DNA of 64,000 nt, taken from Rhynchopus sp. YZ270_cl-10 (Eukaryota; Euglenozoa; Diplonemea; Diplonemida; Diplonemidae). The DNA is taken from assembly GCA_964035575.1 (NCBI GenBank), contig OZ037919.1:806001-870000 (forward strand), written 5' to 3'. Positions 41,370-51,294 of the stretch are shown one piece after another (the first letter of the stretch is position 1; each line of letters starts with the position of its first letter). The notes under the pieces are model-generated. The model was not told the origin of the DNA. It did not search any database and was given only the letters and a program-made list of their open reading frames with translations. Position numbers and translations under genes: made by a program.

Positions 41370-42239
41370 ATGGACCGACTATCCCCTCACAGCACAGCAC
41401 AGCTTGCTGGATATGACGTTGCCATGCCTCTGCTTGGCTATGGCATGAGCCACAATGGGGGGTACAACGAGGCCGCCTTGGTCGCCTCGCTGAGGGATGG
41501 GTGCAGGCTGCTGGACACTGCAGCACGGTACGGTACAGAAGCGCACATCCCTGCTGCTGTGCGTGCGGCGGGGGTGGACTATGACGACGTCTTCGTCACA
41601 ACGAAGCTGTGGTGTGGCGACATTGCATCACCAGAAGCTGCCCTTCGGAAGAGCCTCACAAACCTTCAACGTGACTCTGTCAACCTCTACCTTGTTCACT
41701 GGCCTGGTATGTCTGCAGGCACCCATCGTGGTGCTTCTGAAGAACGAATCCAACTCTGGCGTGAGATGGAGCGCCTGCACGACGCAGGCCTCGCAGGAGC
41801 TATCGGGGTGTCGAACTTCCTCGAACCGCACCTCAAAGAGCTGCAGTGCCCAGAGGTGAGCCGTCTCCCCGCGGTCAACCAGATTGAGGTCAACCCCTGG
41901 CAGCACCAGACAGGGTTGGTTGCAGCGTGCAAGGAGATGGGTGTCGTCGTGGAAGGGTACTCCCCGCTGGCGAAAGGGGAGAAGTTGGGTGACCCGGGGT
42001 TGTGCAGGTTGGCGGCAGGGGTGCGGAGGGAGGGTGGGGGGGTGGTGACGCCTGCGCAAGTACTCATCCGCTGGGCGCTCCAACACAACTTTGTGACAAT
42101 ACCAAAAAGCACGTCACCCAAAAGATCGATCGAAAACAGAGATGTCTTCGATTTTTCACTCTCAGAGCAAGAGATGCGGGAGATGGACTCTTGGCATACC
42201 AACCTGAGGGTGACGTGGGATCCAACAGGGGTTGCGTGA
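41370..42239 (+). CDS. Aldo/keto reductase, NADPH-dependent
   Basis: 289 residues, full length for the family, ATG 13 bases after a strong TTTTCCTCCAG acceptor. It is an (alpha/beta)8 barrel enzyme that reduces aldehydes and ketones with NADPH in the cytosol. The catalytic tetrad is complete: Asp48 and Tyr53 in LLDTAARYGTE, Lys78 in VTTKLW, His109 in YLVHWP. GAIGVSNF, NQIEVNPW and the cofactor-binding IPKSTSPKRSIEN are all present. Closest to the class that includes 2,5-diketo-gluconate reductase-like and prostaglandin F synthase-like enzymes of protists; exact substrate cannot be read from sequence. No targeting signal. Single exon. Confidence 0.97.
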   Translation: MDRLSPHSTAQLAGYDVAMPLLGYGMSHNGGYNEAALVASLRDGCRLLDTAARYGTEAHIPAAVRAAGVDYDDVFVTTKLWCGDIASPEAALRKSLTNLQRDSVNLYLVHWPGMSAGTHRGASEERIQLWREMERLHDAGLAGAIGVSNFLEPHLKELQCPEVSRLPAVNQIEVNPWQHQTGLVAACKEMGVVVEGYSPLAKGEKLGDPGLCRLAAGVRREGGGVVTPAQVLIRWALQHNFVTIPKSTSPKRSIENRDVFDFSLSEQEMREMDSWHTNLRVTWDPTGVA

Positions 42240-42301
42240 GGATGGGGAGGTTTTTCTTCTACTGTTCGCTGTTCTTAGCCTTTAGAGGAAAATCAAATAA
42301 G

Positions 42302-43484
42302 GGTAGCACAATTAAAAACCTTGTTTAGTGTCCCACCGCTCCCCAAAAATCTGTTCGCACGCACGCAAAAAAAAAATAACTAGTCAAAAAAAAATAATTT
42401 TTCCCTCACCTATTTTGCCCTCTTTTCAGGCTATTTCCTAACTCTGGGGCGTTTTGTTGCATTTCTGAGCCAATCCCGGCTTGTGGTGGGGTGAATACGG
42501 AAAAATGGACAAAATTTTAGTGACTTAAATTTTCGCAAAATATGAACCCATACTCGTAAACAAGGGTCATTTTCAGGAAAATTCGGAAAATTCCGAGATT
42601 TGGAAGCAATTTTTTCCCCTGAAAAAACAGTGGGTTTTCAGCCCGAAAACATACCGCGATTGGGATTTCCGGAATCCGTCCGCACTGTGGTGGGGTCACT
42701 TTGCCGAAATGGCCAAATTCTTGGTTTTGGTCAAAATCCATGTAGGGTAAAGAGGGCCAAGGTAAATCCCACAACCAGATTTTCTCTCCCTGATCCTGAC
42801 GTCTTGAAACATGAAAATGCGCGAAAATACCGGCATTTGCATTTTCGGAATCCGTCCGTTCTGTGGTGGGGTCAATTTGCCGAAATGGACAAGTTCTTGG
42901 TTTTGGTCAAAACCCGTCAGTGTAAGGTAAAGGGGGCAAGTGTTTGCCTGTAGAAACTGGTAGGGAACAGGCAGCGCCGCAGGCGCACGGTACCCAACTT
43001 TTTTTATTCTTGTACCTTTTCTCCACTTTCTTTTGATTGCACGAGCCGATTGCTCTCCACGGTGGGGTCACATGTGTGTCCAAAAACACTCTAAGGTACT
43101 ATTATTCTGAAATATGAGATTCAATGGTTTCTTAAGGAAATCTTCATAACGTGAGATCTCTGAAAATCCTCGAAAACGAACCCCGCCGGAGGCGGATTTT
43201 TTTTTATACACGTGTGCGCAAAAATGCTTATTTCTTGCTTATTTCGCACATTTGGGAGCACGGGACCCCAACATTTTTTTTTTTTCTGGTCACTTTTTCC
43301 CAGACAGAAGTGCCCTACCTACCTTCCCCCTTAGGGCCCTCCGAGACTTCGTCCGTCCTGACTTCAACCTACCAACCATAAAAATTATTTTTTTTGTAGT
43401 TGTGTCCCAATTATTTTTTTTTTTTGGATTTCCAAAAATCTGTTCGCGCGCAGGACACTAAACAATATTTTTAATTGTGCTACC
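42302..43484. mobile_element. TIR-bounded non-autonomous element
   Basis: The inverted ends are 32 bases each with two mismatches (GGTAGCACAATTAAAAA... at 42302-42333, complement at 43453-43484). The interior has a 100-base direct repeat (42662-42762 and 42838-42935, sharing GGAATCCGTCCG and TTGCCGAAATGG) and no gene. No clear target duplication, so the superfamily is open. Confidence 0.7.
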
Positions 43485-43506
43485 ACCCCAACTATTTCAA
43501 CAGTTT

Positions 43507-43685
43507 TATTTGTGTCACCTCATGAAATGAAGGAGGAAATAGAAACAAAGCATTTTGAACACACTCGCGGTTCTAGGGACGAACCGCGCTGCAGAGCCAC
43601 TCCTCACCAAACAGGTCGAGGTGTGTGCGTTTCACCACAACCTCTCCCATGGGTTTTATCGTGTGATGAGTGTTAAGTTTCTATT
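43507..43685 (+). repeat. Dispersed 175-base repeat, copy 1
   Basis: Nearly identical to 62605-62785. It contains the hairpin GCGGTTCTAGGGACGAACCGC. In this copy it precedes the selenoprotein gene. No Pol III boxes are convincing, so it is listed as a repeat of unknown type. Confidence 0.75.
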
Positions 43686-43836
43686 TCCCGCTCTCTGTAT
43701 CTCAGAGGGTGTTCCTTTTCCTTCACCTCTTTTGGTTCTTTTCTCAACGTCTACAAATTTACAACATATTTTTTTACCCTCCCTCCTCCTCCCTCCTCCG
43801 CCTCCCATTTCTTCAAACAGGATTTAAAAAAAAAAA

Positions 43837-44412
43837 ATGAGAGCCTTCCTGGTTCTTTCGTTGATGGGGGTTGTGACCGCCCTGTCCGATGCTGACCGTG
43901 CTAACGTTCGGTCGGCCCGTCTTGAGCGCTGCCCTGGGTGACGCATGGGAAGGTTTCCCCACTGTAAAAAATTCATCAGTGAGGAGGCCCCGAAGTACGG
44001 ATCGCTGGAGATCAAGACGGTGGGCGGGAAGAGCCCTGCGTTTGTGTGGCTGAACGCGAGGAATGAGGTTATTGGCGAGGAGTACGCGGTGCGCGCGGAT
44101 CAGACCGTGGAGGACATTATCGCGGTGCTTGCCGAGCACAACATCCGTGAAGGACAAACCGACAACAGCGGGCGCCTGAAGGCAACCACCTCCTGCATCG
44201 CCTTCAGGGCCGTCGCTGCCGACGGGACCCGGCTCCCAGGTGCGGACGTAGCGTGCCTTTCAACGGTGTCCCCTGGTGCAGGAATCGGCTTCTGCGAGTG
44301 TGCGAACAAAGAAAACATCGACGTCGCGATTGCGCAAACCCGCACCGCATTTACCTGCGAGTCAGTGTGCATCTCTGGTAAGGTCCCCTGGGAGAGAGAT
44401 GAAGAACTGTAG
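43837..44412 (+). CDS. Selenoprotein of the Sep15/SelM (SELENOF) family, in-frame UGA
   Basis: 191 residues reading the in-frame TGA at 43939-43941 as selenocysteine (Sec35). The ATG lies 16 bases after a strong pyrimidine tract and CAG (43820) and starts a signal peptide (MRAFLVLSLMGVVTALS). The redox motif is Cys32-Pro-Gly-Sec35, followed by RMGRFPHCKKFI and LEIKTVGGKSPAFVWL. These line up with the thioredoxin-like Sep15 domain (CGU KLGRFPQVQAFV in animals). The frame, signal peptide and family match all continue through the UGA, so it is not a premature stop. After about residue 110 there is a Cys-rich extension with six Cys (including CEC), not found in animal Sep15. The C-terminus RDEEL resembles an ER-retention signal. 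Role: ER thiol-disulfide folding control. A decayed gene or a UGA reassignment is less likely, since TGA ends other genes here. Confidence 0.85.
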
Positions 44413-45270
44413 AGGAGGAAAAAAAAAAAATGGAAAATAAAAAAAAGGTAGCATATTGAAAGGTTACAAAGGGTGTTGACACAAAAAAAAGGACGAGGGG
44501 TTTTTAAAAAAAGTTGAAGACGGTTTTTTGTTACACCCAGACCCCATCCTTTTTAATAAATAATGTAAACGTGACAAATCGATCTTGTAGGGTATCTCTT
44601 TTCCCCTGACCCACCTATCACTCAACCCCCCCACAACGTCCAGTCCCAAAAAGAAGCCAAGACTCTAAAAAAAAAAGCAACGTTGGTTATGTGTTGAACA
44701 TCCTCGCGGGTGGTGGACACTACAGACTAAAAACAAATCAAACACTCATGCATGTGACGCACACTTCACACCAGAGCCCTTATAACACACATCATCCCGG
44801 CCGAGGAGGGGGGAGAAATTATCTCCTCTCCCCCTCGACTTAAGCTGGGGAGGGCTGTTTGGTGGCCTTTTTTTTTCGTTCTCCCTTTTTGTGCCGATGC
44901 AGAAAAGACGTCCTTTTTATCGAAAGGATGTTTAAATAAATAATGAGTGTGCTTTTTTTTTAGCTTTTGTTTTTGTTTTTTTTTACCGGAATTTGGATGT
45001 GTGGTGCAGAAGGAGATTGGGGGGTTGGGAGAATGGGTTCCTTTATACAATGGTTGTAATAATAGTGTACCGTGCTGAGGGGGTCTTTCGGCTATACAGG
45101 CTCTTCGAGGCGTGTCTTGTTGGAGACCATGGAAAATGGACACTAGCAATAATAATATACGATGCTTCCTTCCCCGTTTTTTAATATTCTTTTCTCTGTT
45201 CATTTTTGTCCCCACCCTCCCCACCCCACCCACAGCAAGCCATCGTAGAGAAGGGAACACAACAAAAAAT
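44413..45270. other. Spacer between the selenoprotein and gene A1
   Basis: Contains the hairpin above, a polyadenylation-like AATAAATAATG at 44556, and low-complexity sequence. A C-rich tract ends in the CCCACAG acceptor at 45235. No gene seen. Confidence 0.55.
44471..44538 (+). promoter_or_regulatory. Candidate 3'UTR hairpin (possible SECIS)
   Basis: Located 58 bases after the selenoprotein stop and before AATAAA (44556). GGGTGT pairs with ACACCC and ACAAAAAA with TTTTTTGT, leaving TGAC on the 5' side. Position and size suit a SECIS, but the required GA opposite TGA is missing in this fold, so the match is partial. Confidence 0.3.
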
Positions 45271-47952
45271 ATGGATGATGAGAAATACCCCTGGATGGTG
45301 GGGGGCGGGTATGAAGACCAAGACATACAGGTGCCGGGGAGCGGGCCGTACAACGCTGTGATGCAGAACGCAGAGCAGATTGCGCAGAGGCCTGTCAAAT
45401 ATTCGTTCCAGCAACAGCTGGATGCCGATTGGCGACCAGCAGTGAAATTTACTTATCCAGGGCTGGCTGCAGCGGCACCTCCTGCACCTGGTGCGCCAGT
45501 AGTGGATGCAGACAAAATTGCCGCAGCATTGGCCTCAGTGGCAGCTTCGTCGTCGTTGGGAATACAACCGCCTTCGGCATTGAATCCAGACACAGTTGCC
45601 GCAGTATTGGCTGCGGTGGCAGCCAAGGCAGCTAAAGAATCGGGTGCAAAAACACCTCCTGTGGCAGCTGCTGTGGCAGGAGCGCTTGTTGCAGCGTTGG
45701 GTGCAAAGACCATCCCCGATACAGAAACACTGGACACATCATTGGATCTGTCAGCTGTTACAACATCGGTTCCTGATGCACCTGGTGCTGTAGCGCCGGA
45801 TGAAAGCGATGAAAGCATAGTTGACACAGCAATGGGTGCGGCACTTCCCACAGCATTGGGCAGCGATATATACTATCCCGTGGACGCAAGCAGCACTGAA
45901 AAGGATCTCCGCGCCTTCATCGAACGCCACATGCCACCTTTGGGCAACGGTCCTGGTGTGTACTTCATGGGGGCCGCGTTGATGGGCGTCACGGCCCCTC
46001 TCTTTGCTGTTGTGGAGACCATCAGTGGTACACCGCCCACCTATGACTACGAAGGCGTGTACTCCACCCAGAAGGAGGCGCAACGGAACCTGCACCTCCA
46101 GAAAAAAGCCAACAAGAAAAGAAAGCTTGCAGTACGCTGTGTGTGGTTCGACAAGAGAGCGCACGACCACATGGACCTCTGCTACCCATCCGACACTCTG
46201 TGGCACGCGAACTACAGGATTGAGGCACATTTCCTTCGCCATCACAAAGCGACCGGTGCACACAGCTTATCTGACCACTGGCGTCGCTACTATGAAAGCG
46301 ACCGCAGCAACGAAGACGAACGAGAAGACTTAATCCAACGCGTGGAGGACATGCCTCTTCTGCCTGACATCCAGGCTAGCCTTGAGGCTGTCACAGCGTC
46401 CGTGACTGCTGTGGCTGATGCAGCGCGTGAGGCAGGTGCCTTCGTGATGAGCGACTTTCTCGCTGACGACAACCTCCTTGCAGAGCGCCGTCCAGACGAG
46501 TTTCGAGACTGGGTGGAGCTCATCAAGCACCACGACCCGCTGGGCATCTTCAACAACAAGGTCAGGGTCGACACGATGGTGCTCTACGTGAACAAGCGCA
46601 ACGTTGAGCTGGTCAAGCAAAACCGAAACCTTTTCCGCTGCAAGAAGCTGCTTGTGTTTGAGTGCAACACAACAAGCAAAGCTCTCCGCCACAACGTCAT
46701 CCCTCGCCAGTTTGGGCCGATGCTCTTCTCCGCCCTGAGTAGAGAACGGTGCTCTGTGTCCGTGGCCTGCTCCCCTGGAGCGTGGACGCTCGAGAGGATG
46801 GCGCAGTGTGCTGACAGAGACCTCCCCATGGTTGTGCTGGAGGGGAGTGGGCGGTACGCAAACATATGGTCGGAGCTGTGGACACAACATGCGTCGACGA
46901 CGTTTGACCCGCTCAAGGTGCAGAAGATGCTTGACACATGCAGCGACTATGGCAAATCTTCTGTCCTCGACGTCAAGAACGTGCGGATTGTGCTCCGTCA
47001 GGCTGTGCTATCCATCTACAAGTTTTCACAAGGATATGACGCGCTTCATGGCTTGGTGCTCGCAAGCTTGAAGAAAGATGTGCTTGTCGAGCAGGCCCGG
47101 GTAGCGCATGCCCGCTATGAAAGGACGGGTCTGCGGTACGTCAAATGGTACCATAGGTTCTTCTATGTGGTCCTCATCCTGAGCTTCGCTGCGACAGTGC
47201 TGGCGCTCACCCTGAACGATACGGAAACGTCGATCTTCTTGCTTATCCTGATACCAGTGCTTGTCACGTTCTTCGAAAGTGTGGAACGCTACTTCAACGC
47301 TGCGACGGTGTCTGTGGCATGTGAACGTGCTGCAGGTCTTGTGGACAAGGAGCTGTACTTCTATAGAACGCGCACCCTGGACTACTCAGATGTGAAGGTG
47401 CAGAGCAAGGCGCTCCTCGAGGGCAGTACACCGCACAACGTCCGCACCGACCAGTTCAACGCCGTCCTCTTTAACATCAACCTTGCTGTCGAAGCGTCGG
47501 GCGCAGCGTGCAGAACGGTAGAACCATGCGACGACGATATTCCAGATATCCTCGACGGCACACAATACGTAAAGCACCGAGTAAAAGGCAAAATCCCCTT
47601 GGTGGGCTGGACGATCCGAAAGTACAAATGGGGCGGGATGGCGTTGCACTGGGCAAAGTATATGGCGGTGGCGGTGGGAACCATCTTAGGCGTGCTGCAG
47701 CGCGTCAAATGGGTGGCATTGACGATTGCCTTCAACGTGATGATCACCCGCATCCTCTTGATGCACCGGGTGCAGACGATGCGCGAGGCGAATGGCAAAG
47801 CTGCCTTGATGCTTGAAGAGATGGAAACGTGGTGGGAGTCGCTGTGCCCAGAAGAGAAGAAGCAGCAGAAGAACCTCGACACCCTCGTTGACTCCGTTGA
47901 ACAAGCCTTGGAGGACACCTTGCCGGGTGCGCCAGAGCTGTCCAAAAAATGA
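45271..47952 (+). CDS. SLOG-like sensor fused to two SLATT-like membrane modules (A1)
   Basis: 893 residues; ATG 35 bases after CCCACAG. Residues 1-60 are conserved with A2 (PWM, VPGSGPYNAVMQNA), then an Ala/Pro-rich linker (60-195). Residues 200-600 form a large cytosolic region. It starts with GPGVYFMGAALMGVTAPLF (about 228) and ends with DLPMVVLEGSGRYANIWSEL (517-536), resembling the end of the TRPM/LSDAT class of SLOG nucleotide-ligand domains. Helix pair 1 is at about 631-648 and 654-671, followed by CERAAGLVDKELYFYRTRTL, the signature downstream of SLATT/DUF4231 hairpins. Helix pair 2 is at about 795-811 and 814-831, followed by a long helix to the end. In bacteria SLATT modules are predicted membrane effectors gated by nucleotide-sensing partners. 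The SLOG and SLATT calls are by motif only. Followed by B1; AATAAA overlaps the region just after the stop. Confidence 0.85.
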   Translation: MDDEKYPWMVGGGYEDQDIQVPGSGPYNAVMQNAEQIAQRPVKYSFQQQLDADWRPAVKFTYPGLAAAAPPAPGAPVVDADKIAAALASVAASSSLGIQPPSALNPDTVAAVLAAVAAKAAKESGAKTPPVAAAVAGALVAALGAKTIPDTETLDTSLDLSAVTTSVPDAPGAVAPDESDESIVDTAMGAALPTALGSDIYYPVDASSTEKDLRAFIERHMPPLGNGPGVYFMGAALMGVTAPLFAVVETISGTPPTYDYEGVYSTQKEAQRNLHLQKKANKKRKLAVRCVWFDKRAHDHMDLCYPSDTLWHANYRIEAHFLRHHKATGAHSLSDHWRRYYESDRSNEDEREDLIQRVEDMPLLPDIQASLEAVTASVTAVADAAREAGAFVMSDFLADDNLLAERRPDEFRDWVELIKHHDPLGIFNNKVRVDTMVLYVNKRNVELVKQNRNLFRCKKLLVFECNTTSKALRHNVIPRQFGPMLFSALSRERCSVSVACSPGAWTLERMAQCADRDLPMVVLEGSGRYANIWSELWTQHASTTFDPLKVQKMLDTCSDYGKSSVLDVKNVRIVLRQAVLSIYKFSQGYDALHGLVLASLKKDVLVEQARVAHARYERTGLRYVKWYHRFFYVVLILSFAATVLALTLNDTETSIFLLILIPVLVTFFESVERYFNAATVSVACERAAGLVDKELYFYRTRTLDYSDVKVQSKALLEGSTPHNVRTDQFNAVLFNINLAVEASGAACRTVEPCDDDIPDILDGTQYVKHRVKGKIPLVGWTIRKYKWGGMALHWAKYMAVAVGTILGVLQRVKWVALTIAFNVMITRILLMHRVQTMREANGKAALMLEEMETWWESLCPEEKKQQKNLDTLVDSVEQALEDTLPGAPELSKK

Positions 47953-48960
47953 ATAAATAGAATATTGGGTCGAGTTACCATCTTCAAGAAGCCAAATGCT
48001 ATACACGTGTACATCCTGTCTAGGTGGTGTTCGCAGAGATGCGTTGAGAGTGCCTTCGAGAGGGATGTCGTCCAGCATATGTGTGTGCACGTTCGTATCT
48101 TTTTGTTGGTTTAGTTTGCTTTTTACCTCACCCTCTGTGCAGGATGTGCATCCAAAGGTGCCATGCTCTGCTAGCAGTAGAAGAGGAGAGGGAATGTGTG
48201 CTCTCTTCCTGCAACCAGCTCCTTCTTTTCCCCACGTCATCCCTATAATCAACGTTTCTGTGGGTTCTTTTGGAAGATGCGTTGGGACCCATCTTGTGCC
48301 CATTAATCTTTCTTCTGCTTCTTTCTGAGGCGTGCTCGTGTTTGTAGTGTTGTCTTTGCATCTCTTTGGATATCAGTAACTTTATCTGGCGTATCCCTCT
48401 CTGTCTATCTATGAATGAAACAGCTGTTTGGCTGACTTGGTCAGCACTTCACGTTTTCTTTCTTTTTGCTGTTAGATTTCTTTTTATCTTTTTTGTTTGC
48501 TTTACCCTCTGCATGATGTGCTGCCGAAAGGCCATTGTCTGTTGAACACGAAGTCGACGATTCGTTTTTGCGTTTGCTTCCAAAACTAGAAATTCTGTTC
48601 TTGGTGCTCTGGTTCCCAGGAGAGGATGCCTTAGGGAAACGTGCATGGCACACCCTCTCTCTTTCTTCGCAACGATGTTGTTTGTCGTGCCATCCAAAAC
48701 AAAACATAACCAAGCCCACACTTAACCCGTCACAAACCCCCGACATAGTGAACAACTGCACCGTGCAAATTGCAAGACGCAACGTGCCTGCAGGAAACGC
48801 CTTCACTTTGTATCTGAAGAACAGCGCCTCCTGATACAGTATACCCACGCCCCGATGCCTGGTAAGTGTACGTAGGCGAAGCACGACCTCATGCCAACAG
48901 GCATTGTCCCTGTCTCCCCAATGTACACACCACTCACAGGGCACATCAGTGCAGGGCGTT
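47953..48960. repeat. A-to-B spacer with conserved blocks and B1 5'UTR intron
   Basis: No convincing gene. Bases 47953-48470 match 57236-57745 almost completely. The block 48303-48630 also occurs at 51584-51900 and 57593-57912. Bases 48143-48240 recur at 57421-57520 and 60820-60915. Minus-strand frames in it are low complexity (KNRISSFGSKRKN). Confidence 0.75.
48862..48939 (+). other. Putative 5'UTR intron of gene B1
   Basis: GTAAGT at 48862 follows CCTG, and CACTCACAG ends at 48939, giving a 78-base intron. B2 has the same arrangement at 58032-58110. This is the clearest 5'UTR cis-donor in the window. Confidence 0.6.
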
Positions 48961-51294
48961 ATGGGAAAAGTCAAAATCTTCGCTGTGGACAGCAAGGATG
49001 TCGATGGTTTGAGGTACGAGCTGGAGAGTGCACCTGGTTTCGATTGGGTGCTCGAGAAGCTTAAGTATGAACCAGAGAGTGAGAAGGAAAAAAGTGCCAG
49101 TCCAGAGAAGAGCATGGGCAAACCGGTGTATGCACCTCAGAGAGAGAACAAGGCCAGACCAGGTATTTACCTGATTGGAGAGTCGCTCATCGGTATCACC
49201 ACACCACTGTTTGCTGTCGTTGAAAAGCTTGACCGGCACAAAGTTAACGAACTTGCCCTCTGCAACTCCTACGGTGCTGCTGCACATAGACTTGCCCTTG
49301 AGAAAGAACGCCGACCGCCTTCACTCACGGAAAACCTGGGCGTCAAATGCGTCTGGATGGATCAGCGTACAAAAGCGATGATGGACGCTTTCGGAGATGA
49401 ATCAATAAACTGGGACTTGCACATGCTCGAGGCCTTCATGAACAAAACTTCAGGGCACGAACCCAATCTTCTGGAGGACACGAAATCATGGCGCAAATGG
49501 GAGACTGACACAAACGCGTTATTAGATCAAAAGACCCATGCAACGGATGCAGCAAAGGCGGAGGCAAAGAAGCTGGCAGATAAATTGCGCTGTATCAGCC
49601 CCATCCCGCACCGCCCGCAGCAACGCGACCTGCTGTTCCAAGTCTCGAGTTCCCTCGCAGCAGTGGCGGCAGTGGCGGAGCAAACACATTCGTTCATTAT
49701 GATTGAACTCATCATACCGGAAGACTTCATGGGAAAAGATAAAAAAGAGATTGTTAAAGTCTTGAGGCGCTGGGGAGATGTGTGCGAACACGTGCCGTTC
49801 ATGATTTTCCAGCATTACATCGAAACAGATGCGCCACACCTGCCCCTGATCCTGTACGCACCCAGCTGGTTTGTCACAGGGAGGGAGGACACCGTAAGAG
49901 CAGCGCTCGAAGAGGCCTTCTCCTCAGAAACTATCGTGCTCATCACGTACCCCGACAACGTTGACAAAGCAGAGTTTGGCCCGACACTCCTGGCAGCCCT
50001 CGCAACACTAGATAAACTTAAGTCGGAAAAAACGAAAACCCCTACCCCGACTGTCTCCGTGATGTGCTCCTTTGGATCAAGGGGTCTCTCGCAGATGGCG
50101 CAGTGTGCTGCGAAGGACCTCCCCCTTGTTGTGCTGGAGGGGAGTGGGCGGTACGCAAACATGTGGTCAGACCTGTGGCCGCAACGAACATCCAGATCTA
50201 TCGACGCTCTGATGAAGGCCAAGATGGAGGGGCTGAGCGGGAACGTGCTCACTGGAGATGAGCTGGAGGACATACGCACTGTACTGGGTGCAGAGGAGCT
50301 GCACATCCACAAGATGGCGAACAACTCTGGGGCACTCGAGACGCTACTTGGCGCTGAGCTTCAAGAGCACGACCTTCTTTTGCATGCTGCAGGGATCCAG
50401 CGGAGGGTGTACATCGACACATGGTGGAATGACACAACGCCTCAGCTGCTTCTGATTTGCACGAGCATTTTCTTAACTTTTGTTGGCACTGTTCTGACGA
50501 TCGTGGCCGACGTGAGTGACGACGGCTATCCACCTTATCTGCTCGCACTTTTTCCGACATTGGTTGTCATGTTTGAGAGTGCTGAGGAGTATCTCAAGAC
50601 GTCTGCGACAACAGCAGCTTGCTGGAGGGCGGCAGGGCTTGTGGAGAAGGAAATGTTCATGTACCTAGCACGGGTGCTGAAGTACTCGGACACTTCTGTG
50701 CAGGAGGAGGCCGACCGCGACCTCATTTCCCTCAGCACCGTGCGGAAGAGGCGTCTTGAGGCTGAGCTCACAAAAATACGTAAAGCCGTGCACGCAACAG
50801 GTGCTGTCCTGCGTAAGAAACGTGGTACCGAAAGTCTCCAAAAAGACATGGAAATGGGGGGGAACCATGAACGCCTTCAGGAACTCCACATGGACAAGAA
50901 GAAGCTCTCCGCCGACGATTACATGAAGCGTCGGATGCGCGAACAGCGGGTAGTGGCGGAAGGAAAGGCACATCTGATGTTTTGGTGTGGCGTGCTCTTC
51001 GAGGTGACGAAGTACACCTCCGTCGCTGTCGGGACTGTCTTCGCAGCGCTGGGCGACAACGAGTGGGTTGCGATGACAGTTGCCGCCAACATTGTGCTCA
51101 GCCGTCTCTCCACGCTGTTCCGTATTGAGGAGTTGCGCCACGCCTATACAAAAGTGGCGTCCACCCTGCAGCACGAAATTTCATGTTTAGATCCTTTGTC
51201 ACAAGAGCCGCAGAAGCAATTCAACGAGATGGTCAGGAAAGTCGAACACGTGTTGGAAACTGTCCTACCGGGGGCACCAGGCCATGTCATGTGA
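48961..51294 (+). CDS. SLOG-like sensor fused to two SLATT-like membrane modules (B1)
   Basis: 777 residues, starting MGKVKIFAVDSKDVDGL. Same architecture as A1 but shorter and only distantly related. RPGIYLIGESLIGITTPLF (67-85) corresponds to the A1 segment at 228. DLPLVVLEGSGRYANMW (386-402) is the SLOG-like glycine motif. Helix pair 1 is at about 495-514 and 525-540, with CWRAAGLVEKEMFMYLARVL (554-573) behind it. A charged linker (590-670) precedes helix pair 2 at about 684-699 and 702-718, and then a long C-terminal helix (EELRHAYTKVASTLQHE). The WRAAGLVEKE signature is the strongest SLATT/DUF4231-like feature. No signal peptide, so the sensor half should face the cytosol. It always follows an A gene here, so A and B may act together. 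Function inferred. Confidence 0.85.
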   Translation: MGKVKIFAVDSKDVDGLRYELESAPGFDWVLEKLKYEPESEKEKSASPEKSMGKPVYAPQRENKARPGIYLIGESLIGITTPLFAVVEKLDRHKVNELALCNSYGAAAHRLALEKERRPPSLTENLGVKCVWMDQRTKAMMDAFGDESINWDLHMLEAFMNKTSGHEPNLLEDTKSWRKWETDTNALLDQKTHATDAAKAEAKKLADKLRCISPIPHRPQQRDLLFQVSSSLAAVAAVAEQTHSFIMIELIIPEDFMGKDKKEIVKVLRRWGDVCEHVPFMIFQHYIETDAPHLPLILYAPSWFVTGREDTVRAALEEAFSSETIVLITYPDNVDKAEFGPTLLAALATLDKLKSEKTKTPTPTVSVMCSFGSRGLSQMAQCAAKDLPLVVLEGSGRYANMWSDLWPQRTSRSIDALMKAKMEGLSGNVLTGDELEDIRTVLGAEELHIHKMANNSGALETLLGAELQEHDLLLHAAGIQRRVYIDTWWNDTTPQLLLICTSIFLTFVGTVLTIVADVSDDGYPPYLLALFPTLVVMFESAEEYLKTSATTAACWRAAGLVEKEMFMYLARVLKYSDTSVQEEADRDLISLSTVRKRRLEAELTKIRKAVHATGAVLRKKRGTESLQKDMEMGGNHERLQELHMDKKKLSADDYMKRRMREQRVVAEGKAHLMFWCGVLFEVTKYTSVAVGTVFAALGDNEWVAMTVAANIVLSRLSTLFRIEELRHAYTKVASTLQHEISCLDPLSQEPQKQFNEMVRKVEHVLETVLPGAPGHVM

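Noticed and set aside
43939-43941. UGA as a true stop followed by a separate gene starting at 43945
   Set aside because: Signal peptide, redox motif and Sep15-like domain are one continuous frame across it, and the acceptor lies before 43837.
48441-49121. Minus-strand 226-codon frame with KNRISSFGSKRKN
   Set aside because: Lies in duplicated A/B spacer and overlaps the B1 start; copies elsewhere do not keep its ends.
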